A DNA stretch of 64,000 bases from Streptomyces cupreus (lineage in GTDB: Bacteria; Actinomycetota; Actinomycetes; Streptomycetales; Streptomycetaceae): positions 62,001 to 126,000 of the forward strand of contig NZ_JACMSF010000015.1 of NCBI RefSeq assembly GCF_014257025.1, in the 5' to 3' direction. Shown here piece after piece: positions 17,916-25,698 of this stretch (the stretch's first letter is position 1; each line of letters starts with the position of its first letter). Made by a program: the position numbers and the translations under genes. The notes beneath the pieces were generated by a model. The model made no database searches. It was not told the DNA's origin and was given only the letters and a program-made list of their open reading frames with translations.

Positions 17916-18462
17916 TCGTTTTCACCTCCTTCGGGTTCGTCGGGTGTGCCGAGGTTTTCGATGGCGAGCAGCCTGAGTAGGCGTGTGTCCTCTTGGAGGA
18001 GGGTGGTGAGGGTGTAGCCGGGGAACTGCCGGAGCAGGCCGAGGAGGTAGCGGGCTTCGGCTAGCTCGCCGGGTTCTCGGATCCGTTGACGGGGGTCATC
18101 GGGATGGGGGGCGCCGGGGAAGTCTCGCCAGAGGGCGAGTTGTCGGGCAAAGGGTCGTTCTTGCGGACCCCCTGGAGGTGTTGGATCCAGGCGTTGTTGA
18201 GGCGTCGGATCATCCGGCTGTCGCGGTTGGGGGCGTCGGTGACGGGGACGGGCTGGTCGTGTTCGTCTTCGAGGTTCCAGGCGATGAGGGCGTCGTAGAA
18301 GCGCTTCATGGTGGCGGCGGTGTCGTCGCCGTCGCCGCCGTCGAGGCCTGCGGCTTGGAGCCAGTCGGCGATGCTCATGCCGCGCATGCGGACTTCGAGG
18401 CCGTGGTATTCGTCGCCTGGCTCGAAGGTGAGGACGATGGTGCTGGGCTCGCGGAATCCCAC
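17900..18462 (-). CDS. Tail assembly chaperone, -1 frameshift product (gpGT-like)
   Basis: In the -1 frame the sequence stays open across the gpG stop (18061-18063) to TAA at 17900-17902. It encodes a T-domain, EARYLLGLLRQFPGYTLTTL and then LLQEDTRLLRLLAIENLG, giving a fusion of about 187 residues. Slip candidates are the C6 run at minus-strand 18111-18106 and the C5 run at 18095-18091. No separate start codon with a ribosome-binding site serves the T frame, so programmed frameshifting is the natural reading. Confidence 0.8.
18061..18462 (-). CDS. Tail assembly chaperone, short form (gpG-like)
   Basis: A 133-residue protein between the tail tube and the tape measure, the invariant location of gpG. 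It carries an acidic body (FYDALIAWNLEDEHDQPVPV) and a Pro-rich tail. GTG 18462 is chosen over the upstream 18543 because it has an ideal GGAGGTG ribosome-binding site and avoids overlapping the tail tube gene. A -1 frame continues past its stop. Confidence 0.82.
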   Translation of the reverse strand: MGFREPSTIVLTFEPGDEYHGLEVRMRGMSIADWLQAAGLDGGDGDDTAATMKRFYDALIAWNLEDEHDQPVPVTDAPNRDSRMIRRLNNAWIQHLQGVRKNDPLPDNSPSGETSPAPPIPMTPVNGSENPAS

Positions 18463-18496
18463 GGCTGCACCTCCAATCAGTGTCTGAGTTGGGGTG

Positions 18497-18904
18497 TTAC
18501 GACCAGGTGGGTACGGTTCCGTCCGCAAGCTGGAACGGAACACTCCACGTGAACTCGCCGGTCTGCGCCCTGTTCAGCGCGTAATCCGTCAGCAACACCT
18601 CGTTGTTGAGGGTCTGGCCGGAGATCACGATGCTCATAGTCCGGTTCACGCTGGTCGACGAGACCGTCTTGAACACGCTGTGGGCGAGGTTCGTGCCGTC
18701 GTCGAAGCCGCCCGCACAGGTGCCGGAGAAGTCGGCGAGGAGCAGGGTCCGCGCGTTCGCGGACTGCGTCAGCGCGGTGGTGTCCCACACGCCGCGCGGC
18801 ATCGTCCAGTCCAGGTTGAAGGTCGAGGAACGGATATCCCGTGCTGTGCCTGCGCTGTCGTCCACACTGAACGTGGTCCACCCGAGGCCCGACTCGATCG
18901 CCAT
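18497..18904 (-). CDS. Probable major tail tube protein
   Basis: A 135-residue protein (GLGWTTFSVDDSAGTARDI..., DWTMPRGVWDTTALTQSANA, SIVISGQTLNNEVLLTDYAL) of the beta-sandwich type of Streptomyces siphophage tail tubes. It is directly upstream of the tail chaperones, the position of the tube gene. The 250-residue protein at 19378 has a related look and could share the fold. Confidence 0.75.
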   Translation of the reverse strand: MAIESGLGWTTFSVDDSAGTARDIRSSTFNLDWTMPRGVWDTTALTQSANARTLLLADFSGTCAGGFDDGTNLAHSVFKTVSSTSVNRTMSIVISGQTLNNEVLLTDYALNRAQTGEFTWSVPFQLADGTVPTWS

Positions 18905-18943
18905 GACTACTTTCCTCTCTAATGACTGGGCATGCCGCCCTGA

Positions 18944-19378
18944 TCAGCCCTTGTTCCGCTCGTCGAGCAGCAGACCCATGTGCTGCTGCACGTGCTCCAC
19001 CCAGTCCTCCGGCCGCTGATGCACCCGCACCTTGCCCACCACGCCCCGCCAGTCCCCGCCGCGCACCACGTACTTCTCCGGCATCGTCTGGTGATCCTGG
19101 AAACAGCGCTGGTACGGCTCGAACCGAAACACCGTCAAGCCCACCGCGTTCCGCTGCTCACGGAAGGTGCGCCGCGACTGGGTGCGAATCCACGCCGCCT
19201 GGTCCCGGCCAAGCTGCGTCGACTCATCGATGAGGGACTCCCAGCCGTGCCGCCACTGCTTGCAGCCCACCCGCTCACACACCGTCTTCACGGCCCGGTC
19301 CGGGCGGGACTTCACACTGAACGTCTGATACGCCTCGACCGGCATCCGCGGGTCGTTGGGGCGGAAAGGCTGGCCCAT
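18944..19378 (-). CDS. Hypothetical tail-region protein
   Basis: A 144-residue basic protein (VKTVCERVGCKQWRHGWESL; RRTFREQRNAVGLTVFRFEP). ATG 19378 shares its A with the preceding TGA, so it is translationally coupled. Cys pairs near residues 34-39 suggest a metal site. No recognised function; the location between two tail-type proteins suggests a tail role. Confidence 0.6.
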   Translation of the reverse strand: MGQPFRPNDPRMPVEAYQTFSVKSRPDRAVKTVCERVGCKQWRHGWESLIDESTQLGRDQAAWIRTQSRRTFREQRNAVGLTVFRFEPYQRCFQDHQTMPEKYVVRGGDWRGVVGKVRVHQRPEDWVEHVQQHMGLLLDERNKG

Positions 19379-20130
19379 CAGAACAGCACCTCCACATCCG
19401 GCCGGTTCACGGCGACCACGAACTGCACGTTCGAGAAAGTCCCGGTCGTCGCCACCCGCAGATACCGCTCCACCGTCTGCGAACGGCCCGTCTGAATCCG
19501 CTCCACCGTCGGCCCGGCAGTCACCGCCGTGAACGCCCCGCCAGTCACGTCCGCCCACGCATCCCCGGCCCCGTTGTCCGACGACTCCTGCAACTTGATC
19601 GTCACCGTGGTGCCGGTAAACGCCAGCACCTGCAAATAGGCCTGCAATCCGAACGCCGTGCTGCCGGTCCCCAGATCCAGCGAGGCGCCGTTCGTCGCCA
19701 CGGTGTCCGTGCGCACCCCCGCCGTCAGCAGGTCACACCACTCCAGGCCGTAGCCGTTCGCCTGCGCGTTCACCGCGATCGTCAGCGAGCCGTCCTGCGG
19801 GCGCGTCGGGTCGTAGTTGATCTGCTTACCGACCATGCACGCCGCCGGATCACCGATCGTGCTGCCGGTCAGCCACATCAACTGCCGGTCCGCCGTCGGC
19901 AGCGCAGACAGCCGACTGTGCGCGGCACCGACCGCATCGTTGAAGAAGGACATCCACGAGATCCGCCCATCCCGCAGCAGCCCGGTACGCCGGAACGCGG
20001 ACTTGTTGATGGGGGTGGTGTCCTGTGTGCCGGCCAGGCCGCCGCCGATGTCGTCGGCGGATCCGGTGTCGCCGGAAAGGTCGTAGCCGCCGTAGTAGAA
20101 GGACTGCCCGAGGCCGTTGCTGATCGACAT
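19378..20130 (-). CDS. Tail protein, tube-like
   Basis: A 250-residue protein beginning ISNGLGQSFYYGGYDLSGDT, with GTQDTTPINKSAFRRTGLLR. It looks like an N-terminal tube-like domain plus a C-terminal beta domain (FGLQAYLQVLAFTGTTVTIK, VERYLRVATTGTFSN). This arrangement is common in Streptomyces siphophages, but whether it is the tube itself or a minor tail protein cannot be settled from sequence. Confidence 0.65.
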   Translation of the reverse strand: MSISNGLGQSFYYGGYDLSGDTGSADDIGGGLAGTQDTTPINKSAFRRTGLLRDGRISWMSFFNDAVGAAHSRLSALPTADRQLMWLTGSTIGDPAACMVGKQINYDPTRPQDGSLTIAVNAQANGYGLEWCDLLTAGVRTDTVATNGASLDLGTGSTAFGLQAYLQVLAFTGTTVTIKLQESSDNGAGDAWADVTGGAFTAVTAGPTVERIQTGRSQTVERYLRVATTGTFSNVQFVVAVNRPDVEVLF

Positions 20131-20592
20131 CTACGCCACCTGTCCCCACACGTTGTTGATGATCAGCGGGATCGTGAGGGTTGCCACCCTGTAGGTCGTG
20201 CCGCCGGTGAAGCTCGTGTAGCCGAACACCGCGCTCAGTGAAGTTCCGTGGGCACCCAACAGGTCGACGTTTCGGACGGTCCCGCCGAAGTCGAAGTCGC
20301 CGGTGTACGCGGTCAGCAGAGCGTCGGCTGCGCCCGTCAGGTCGACGTCCACGCCGCCTTGCGGTTCTGTGTCCGCCGGCAGGAACAGGCGGCCCATCAG
20401 TTCTAGGCGCGCGGTGGTGGACGCCAGCCCCGACCCAGCCGGTACCGGTCCGATGCGGCTCACCCAGAACGCGGCCGACAGGCCGTTGCCGGGCGCTGAG
20501 ACGGGCTCGTGGTCGAGGACTTGGCCGAAGAGGCCAGTCGCCATGGCGTGCGAGACGGCCACGTCACGGTAGGTCGTAAGGTTCAGTGCCAC
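20131..20592 (-). CDS. Probable tail terminator protein
   Basis: A 153-residue protein in the tail terminator slot between the neck protein and the tail proteins. LTTYRDVAVSHAMATGLFGQ is the typical N-terminal helix, followed by a beta-rich body. Its stop abuts the start of the 250-residue tail gene. Confidence 0.6.
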   Translation of the reverse strand: MALNLTTYRDVAVSHAMATGLFGQVLDHEPVSAPGNGLSAAFWVSRIGPVPAGSGLASTTARLELMGRLFLPADTEPQGGVDVDLTGAADALLTAYTGDFDFGGTVRNVDLLGAHGTSLSAVFGYTSFTGGTTYRVATLTIPLIINNVWGQVA

Positions 20593-20598
20593 GGCCGC

Positions 20599-20973
20599 TC
20601 ACATCCTTCCTGTGTACCGGCGCAGGAGGCGTTCGCCGATGCCCTGCTTGCGCCGGTTGAGCTTGTCGCGGGTGACGGTCCAGTGGTCGTAGCCCTTGAA
20701 CTTGGTGACCGGGTAGTTCCGAGAGCCAATCCCGGCCAGCCACGGCCCGTACACCACACGACTGTCGGTGATCTTGTTGCCGTCGACGACCTTGCAACGC
20801 GACTCGTAGTAGCCCGTCGGGTTGCGGAACACGCGGTGCATCTCCCCGCGCAGGATGTCCAGGCCTTCCTCGGCGAGACGGCGTTCGAGGTGGTCGACGT
20901 AGGCGTTGAGGGCCCGCTGGGCACGCCCGTCGAACATGGGGCCGCGGCCGGTGGTGGAGACGTCGAGGCGCAT
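20599..20973 (-). CDS. Neck / head-tail joining protein (gp10-like)
   Basis: A 124-residue basic protein (QRALNAYVDHLERRLAEEGL; VVYGPWLAGIGSRNYPVTKF; RRKQGIGERLLRRYTGRM). Length, basic C-terminus and position match HK97 gp10-type tail-completion proteins. Two bp separate it from the connector gene. Confidence 0.6.
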   Translation of the reverse strand: MRLDVSTTGRGPMFDGRAQRALNAYVDHLERRLAEEGLDILRGEMHRVFRNPTGYYESRCKVVDGNKITDSRVVYGPWLAGIGSRNYPVTKFKGYDHWTVTRDKLNRRKQGIGERLLRRYTGRM

Positions 20974-20975
20974 GG

Positions 20976-22031
20976 CTACACCGCCCTCGATCGGGCCTTG
21001 CGGCCGTGGCTGGTGTACACGCGCTCACGGAGGTCTTTCAGGCCGCGCCCGGACGCCTCACGCTCGCTCTCACCCGAGCCAGCAGTGCGCGCGTATCCGG
21101 AGCGGCCTTGCAGGAGGTCGGTGAGGGCCTCAGCCATGCACAGCTGCCGGACCGGTCCGGGCGCGTCCCACCGGTACACGCTGGCAGCCGTCAGGTGGGT
21201 GGCGGCGGTGGTGCCGAGCGCGCCCCGCTCCACGGTGAGGGTGCGCGGCGCGTAGATGATGGCGCCGGCCGTGTGTGCGGCGATCGTGGAGCCGTCCCAC
21301 GCGCGCTTCACGGTGAGGTTGTTGCCTGCGATGTCCTCAATGAGCATGCGTTCGGAGTCGATGAGGATCGTCTCGCCGGCCGCGAACGCTGTGCCGGACT
21401 GGACGCCGATGGTGACGACGTTGTTGACGTTGGTGATGCTGCTGCCCAGCGTCTGGCCGGTGTCCAGGTTCGAGCGGGCGGTGACGATGACGCGTTCGGA
21501 GTCGATGCGGAGCAGGCTGCCGACGCCGACGGCTGCGGAGGTGGCGGCGTCGACGTCGATGCCGGTCTCGGATGCGTCGAGGGCTTCGGCCGCGGTGCCG
21601 ACGAGGGTTTCGTCGTTGCGGTAGCCGAACAGGCCGGTGATGGTGATGTCGCGCTGGTGGGTCGAGCCGCCGCCGAAGCTGGCGTTCGACGACAGGTCGA
21701 TTTCGATGTGGCTGTATGGGGGTCCGTACTGATTCGGTTCGAGGAAGTAGTCCGCTGCCACGATCGTTGTGCCGCCCGAGCTGAGGGTGGTGACGGAGAT
21801 GATCTCGCTCTTGTCGAGCCACAGCCGCCACGACGTGCCCGACTGGGAGTTGGGCCAGTTCCAGGAGCGGGTCGCCAGCGTCGGGTAGAAGACGCGGTGG
21901 CACAGGCCGTGTACGGCATCGGTCGCGTCGGCAAGCGCCCTGTCGATGCGGGCGTTGCTGCGCGCGGTCTCCTTGACGTCGAGCTCGGCCTTGATTTCCT
22001 CGCGGGTGGCGTAGAACGGCGTTGTTGTCAT
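20976..22031 (-). CDS. Head-tail connector with internal beta insertion
   Basis: A 351-residue protein. The N-terminal helical region (FYATREEIKAELDVKETARS..., IDRALADATDAVHGLCHRVF) and C-terminal helices (PVRQLCMAEALTDLLQGRSG) match gp6-like connectors, which are usually much shorter. About residues 148-275 are an inserted beta region with two related repeats (SLLRIDSERVIVTA and TILIDSERMLIEDI). Possibly an exposed neck decoration. Confidence 0.65.
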   Translation of the reverse strand: MTTTPFYATREEIKAELDVKETARSNARIDRALADATDAVHGLCHRVFYPTLATRSWNWPNSQSGTSWRLWLDKSEIISVTTLSSGGTTIVAADYFLEPNQYGPPYSHIEIDLSSNASFGGGSTHQRDITITGLFGYRNDETLVGTAAEALDASETGIDVDAATSAAVGVGSLLRIDSERVIVTARSNLDTGQTLGSSITNVNNVVTIGVQSGTAFAAGETILIDSERMLIEDIAGNNLTVKRAWDGSTIAAHTAGAIIYAPRTLTVERGALGTTAATHLTAASVYRWDAPGPVRQLCMAEALTDLLQGRSGYARTAGSGESEREASGRGLKDLRERVYTSHGRKARSRAV

Positions 22032-22069
22032 CTGTTGTCACCTCCTCTCAGGTCTCGTCGTCGGGCAGG

Positions 22070-22552
22070 TCAGGCGGGTTCGGCGAGCAGCCACACGACC
22101 GTTGACGTGTCGGTGCCGCTGGAAGAGTTGATGGTGAACGACGTCCCAGCGCTGACCGTGTAGGACAGGTGGCCGACGGTTCCGCCCGTCGTCGACCGCG
22201 TCAGGACGATCCGCGTGGACGCGGTCACGCTGGTGTTGGACACCGTCACCGTGCCGCCCACGAGCGTGGCCGTGCCCATGCGGGCGTTGGAGCCCTCCTT
22301 GATCCGCAGCCCCTTACCGGCCACATCGCAGATCAGATTTCCCTCGCTGAGGAAGTCGTTGATCGTGTGCAAGCGGGCGCTGCCATCGCGGAACAGCGCC
22401 GTGTCGGGCGCGCCCACGCCGCCGGACCATTCGAGGCGCCCGTTCGCATTGACGACCATCTGCGGGTCGGTGTCACCGGCCACCTTCGTGGTGAACACGT
22501 CCGTCGTGGACGCCGCCCCCACCAGCGCAACAGCCTTCGAGTAGAGGGGCAT
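22070..22552 (-). CDS. Virion structural protein, beta-rich
   Basis: A 160-residue Thr/Ser/Val-rich beta protein (LICDVAGKGLRIKEGSNARM, TLVGGTVTVSNTSVTASTRI). These tail-fibre-like C-terminal strands occur in Streptomyces capsid-region genes. Its location after the capsid suggests a decoration or head-fibre role (inference). Confidence 0.55.
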   Translation of the reverse strand: MPLYSKAVALVGAASTTDVFTTKVAGDTDPQMVVNANGRLEWSGGVGAPDTALFRDGSARLHTINDFLSEGNLICDVAGKGLRIKEGSNARMGTATLVGGTVTVSNTSVTASTRIVLTRSTTGGTVGHLSYTVSAGTSFTINSSSGTDTSTVVWLLAEPA

Positions 22553-22555
22553 GGG

Positions 22556-22837
22556 TCACCACTCCGTCGTCCGGGCCGAGCCGTTGGCGGCAGCCCAGAT
22601 GCCGTCGACGACGCCGCCGTACACCGGTTGCGGGAACTCGTAGTAGTCCCCGCTGGCCAGTTGCACGGTGTAGCTGGTCGTGCTGGCGGTGGCGCCGAAT
22701 TTCAGGTAGAGCACCGCGGTGGAGTCGTTGAAGACGGTGCGGCCCTTGACGCTGCCCTTCGCCGCGAACACCGTCACCGAACTCGCGGACGAGGCAACGT
22801 TGGCGAGGGTGGCGGACTGAGGGCTGAGGACTGTCAC
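22556..22837 (-). CDS. Small virion-region protein
   Basis: A 93-residue beta-rich protein (VTVFAAKGSVKGRTVFNDST, LYLKFGATASTTSYTVQLAS, YYEFPQPVYGGVVDG), resembling small phage beta-sandwich proteins. It overlaps the zinc-ribbon gene by 4 bp and ends 3 bp before the next gene. Probably a capsid accessory. Confidence 0.55.
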   Translation of the reverse strand: MTVLSPQSATLANVASSASSVTVFAAKGSVKGRTVFNDSTAVLYLKFGATASTTSYTVQLASGDYYEFPQPVYGGVVDGIWAAANGSARTTEW

Positions 22838-23283
22838 CGGTCAGCCCCCAGTCCGCCGTCAACAGCGGAGTCGGTCGCCGACGTACCGTCCCCCCGGTCG
22901 CCATCCGTCGAACGGACAGAAGAGCTCCCCGTCCGGGCCCGTGTCGAGCGGCTCCCCGTCGTTCGGGCAGGCTTCCGGGTCGCGGGTACGCTCGGTTCGG
23001 ACTCCATCTGCGGCTTCTCGGAGGATGTCTCGGAGCTGCTCCCAGCTGATGGCTGCTCACTCCCTTCCGGCTCTCCGTGGTAGACCGCGGCGCCGACCGG
23101 CAGATCAACCAGTTCGGGCCCGTGCTCGCCCTGAAGCTCGAAGCGGTTGGTCGGCCCACCGTGGCGGGTGATCTTCGGCATGTCCTCTCCCTGCTCCACG
23201 TGCTCCGTCGCCCCGCAGTGCGGGCAGCACGGAGCGCCCACCGAGTAGGTGGTGGTGCACTCCATGCAGACCCAGGCCGCCAT
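22834..23283 (-). CDS. Zinc-ribbon protein in the head module
   Basis: A 149-residue protein. The N-terminal zinc ribbon is CMEC...CCPHC (about residues 6-22), then a short conserved middle (HGGPTNRFELQGEHGPELVD) and a low-complexity Ser/Glu/Arg/Thr tail. A zinc ribbon is unusual in a head operon; it may be a structural protein with an exposed tail, or a regulator riding in the late operon. Confidence 0.6.
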   Translation of the reverse strand: MAAWVCMECTTTYSVGAPCCPHCGATEHVEQGEDMPKITRHGGPTNRFELQGEHGPELVDLPVGAAVYHGEPEGSEQPSAGSSSETSSEKPQMESEPSVPATRKPARTTGSRSTRARTGSSSVRSTDGDRGDGTSATDSAVDGGLGADR

Positions 23284-23284
23284 G

Positions 23285-23749
23285 TCAGGCCGCCGTCACA
23301 GACGCGCCGTCGTCGAGCGGCACGTAGAACAGCGACCACTTGATTGCGCCCGTGGCGTCCGCCGCAGACACATGCAGGTCGAGCGTCCCCGCCTTGAGGA
23401 CGAACGGCTCCTGCGGGATCGGGGCAACCGACTCCAGCACGGCGAGCGCGCCGCCGACCGTGGAGACGCCGTACAGGTTGCCGACCGCGTCGCCCGTGAT
23501 GGCAACGGCGGTGGTGACGTCCGAGTCTGCGCCGGTCGTCGGGTTGGCGACCAGCTTCGCCGACGGAGTCGTGCCGCCGATCACGGTGGTGACCTCACCG
23601 ACGATGCCCGTGACGATCACGCGACCGCCGGAGACGGTGAACAGTGCAGACAGCGCGTTCTGGGGAACCGTCTTGGCGGGCTGATCGACCTTGCGGCCGA
23701 GGTTCAGCGTCCGCAGCTGGGTGCCCTGTACGAAATTCGAGTTCGGCAT
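23285..23749 (-). CDS. Capsid-region structural protein
   Basis: A 154-residue Gly/Val/Thr-rich beta protein (LFTVSGGRVIVTGIVGEVTT; VLKAGTLDLHVSAADATGAI). This kind of protein follows the major capsid gene in many actinophages and is thought to be virion-associated. Abutting neighbours put it in the late operon. Confidence 0.6.
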   Translation of the reverse strand: MPNSNFVQGTQLRTLNLGRKVDQPAKTVPQNALSALFTVSGGRVIVTGIVGEVTTVIGGTTPSAKLVANPTTGADSDVTTAVAITGDAVGNLYGVSTVGGALAVLESVAPIPQEPFVLKAGTLDLHVSAADATGAIKWSLFYVPLDDGASVTAA

Positions 23750-23762
23750 GTCAGGCCCCTTC

Positions 23763-24278
23763 TCAGCTCAGCGGGGCGGCGAGGTTGGCGGGCGTCCGCT
23801 GCGAGTTCAGGTCACGCAGCAGGTACAGCACGCAGCCGAGCTGCGCGTTCGTACCCGTGTCGGCAACGTCGACGCTGATGTAGGAGTAGCCGTCGGACAG
23901 TTGGCGGCCGTCGACCTCGAACACGACGATCTGCTGCGCCTCGGCGCTGGTGCCGTCGCCGCCCGGGTCGGCGATCGTCGCCGCGGCGGCCTGGGTCTCG
24001 CGGGTCCACGTCTCATCGCCGTCGAGGGTGGCCTCGGTCTTGATCCAGTACTCATCGATGATGGCGAGGTTCTGGGACGTGCCGCCGGTGGAGGCGGTGT
24101 GCTCCTTGAGCGTGAGCGTGGGATCGTCCCCAGCCGTGCCGGCCGCCTTGAACAGCACGACGGTGACGCCGCCACAGTCGCGCAGCGAGACTCGCTTGCC
24201 GGTCTGGGCGGTCTGCATGTCGACGGGCACGAAGCCTGTGCTGATGTCGAAGAGGCGCCCGAGCGCATCCTGTGCCAT
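23763..24278 (-). CDS. Capsid-region structural protein
   Basis: A 171-residue beta-rich protein directly after the capsid gene (SLRDCGGVTVVLFKAAGTAG, QIVVFEVDGRQLSDGYSYIS, LGCVLYLLRDLNSQRTPANL). The position suggests capsid decoration. Specific function not recognised. Confidence 0.6.
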   Translation of the reverse strand: MAQDALGRLFDISTGFVPVDMQTAQTGKRVSLRDCGGVTVVLFKAAGTAGDDPTLTLKEHTASTGGTSQNLAIIDEYWIKTEATLDGDETWTRETQAAAATIADPGGDGTSAEAQQIVVFEVDGRQLSDGYSYISVDVADTGTNAQLGCVLYLLRDLNSQRTPANLAAPLS

Positions 24279-24305
24279 GAGGGTTGTCCTTCCTGTTCGG
24301 TGCGC

Positions 24306-25688
24306 TTAGCGGGCGGCCAGTTCGACGAACGGGGACAGCGTCTGGTCGCCGTTCTTGGGGGTGATGGCGCTCTTGATCCAGGGGCGGCCGTCGACGCGCT
24401 GGATGATCCTGTACGCGGTCTGGTCGTTGCCGAACTTCCAGTCCGTGGAGGAAGCCGCGGTCATGGACTGGCGGTCACCGATCAGGTAGTACGTCAGGTC
24501 GACGAAGCTGATGTCGCCGCGGTCGCCGAGCGCGGATGCCTTCTCGGTGACGATGATCGGCCGCCCGAACAGGGTCATCGTCGGGGCTGCGCTCGCGTTG
24601 ACGACCATGACCGGGGCGCCGCCGGTGCCGACGCTGATGGTCATCGTCAGCAGCTGGGTGAGGACCCGCGGGGAGACGAGCCACACCGCGCGACCCAGCG
24701 AACTGGGGAACATCCTGCTGTACATGTTCACGACGTTCTCGTACAACACCGTGTCCACGGCCTGACCCGACTCGGCATCCACAGGGATCGCGGCCGGGTT
24801 GCGGGAGCCGAGGAACCCGAGCGGTTCGCCGGCGCCGTCGCCGGTCATGAACGCGTGGTCCTCTTCGAAGGCCAGGGTCATCGGCCACAGGCGCTCGATG
24901 AGAGCGCTGAAGCTGATCGCGGAGTCCTGGATCAGCTCGTTGGGAACGACGGACAGGCCCGTGAGCTTCTTCGCGTCGAGGACGACGCGGCCGAACTTCG
25001 GGTTGGCGTCGGTGAGCGCCGCGGACTCCTCACCCCAGTAGGCGATCATCCCGCCGAACACCGAGCTGGCGTTGGAGGTGACGTCGATGGTAGGGAACGG
25101 CACCCGAGCCGTCTCCATCGGGACCACGGTCGCCAGGGGGCGGACCTTGGCCATCTCCAGGGAGATCTCCAGCAGGTTGCTGCGGAGAGTCTCCGGCACC
25201 AGGAACCCGCCGTCCGACGGGGAGACGGAGGATGCGGCGTTGCGGACGTCGAGGAGCTTGGCCTGCGCCTCAGGGGAGGCGTTCAGGTGCCAGATCGTGC
25301 GCAGGTAGTCGACGGCGTTCTCGAACTTGCCGTCTAGGACCACGCCCGGGGCGTTCTTGTTGTAGGCGGCGCCCTGTCCGTAAGAGGCGAGCATCTGCTG
25401 CTTGCCGCCGCGCTTGGCCTGCGGGTCGAGGTTGAGGCGCTGGATCCGCTCGCGGCCCTCGTTGTCGATGTCCTTCTCGCGGAGAATATTCGCGAGCTGA
25501 CGCTCGGTCTCCTCCTTGACGAGCCGGTTGAGTTCGGTGCCGTCGCCCTGAACGCGGTTGGCGTAGGCGTCCATGTGCTCGGCGAGGGTGTCCGGCGTCG
25601 CGAGGATCTCCTTGCGTGCCGCCGGGTCGTGGAGCTGCTCGCGGAGTTCCTCGCTGTTGCGCGGGACGGGGATCGTAGGGGTTGCCAC
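24306..25688 (-). CDS. Major capsid protein, HK97 fold
   Basis: A 460-residue protein. A predicted scaffold (delta) region of about 120 residues includes RNSEELREQLHDPAARKEIL and the coiled coil ELNRLVKEETERQLANILRE. The capsid body has SDGGFLVPETLRSNLLEISL, VPNELIQDSAISFSALIERL, MTGDGAGEPLGFLG and SPRVLTQLLTMTISVG, diagnostic of the HK97 capsid family. The upstream protease would remove the N-terminal scaffold during maturation. Confidence 0.92.
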   Translation of the reverse strand: MATPTIPVPRNSEELREQLHDPAARKEILATPDTLAEHMDAYANRVQGDGTELNRLVKEETERQLANILREKDIDNEGRERIQRLNLDPQAKRGGKQQMLASYGQGAAYNKNAPGVVLDGKFENAVDYLRTIWHLNASPEAQAKLLDVRNAASSVSPSDGGFLVPETLRSNLLEISLEMAKVRPLATVVPMETARVPFPTIDVTSNASSVFGGMIAYWGEESAALTDANPKFGRVVLDAKKLTGLSVVPNELIQDSAISFSALIERLWPMTLAFEEDHAFMTGDGAGEPLGFLGSRNPAAIPVDAESGQAVDTVLYENVVNMYSRMFPSSLGRAVWLVSPRVLTQLLTMTISVGTGGAPVMVVNASAAPTMTLFGRPIIVTEKASALGDRGDISFVDLTYYLIGDRQSMTAASSTDWKFGNDQTAYRIIQRVDGRPWIKSAITPKNGDQTLSPFVELAAR

Positions 25689-25698
25689 GTTGCCTCCT

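Noticed and set aside
23691..25337. A 548-residue plus-strand open frame over the capsid genes
   Set aside because: Antisense to the major capsid and neighbouring genes; no recognisable motif.
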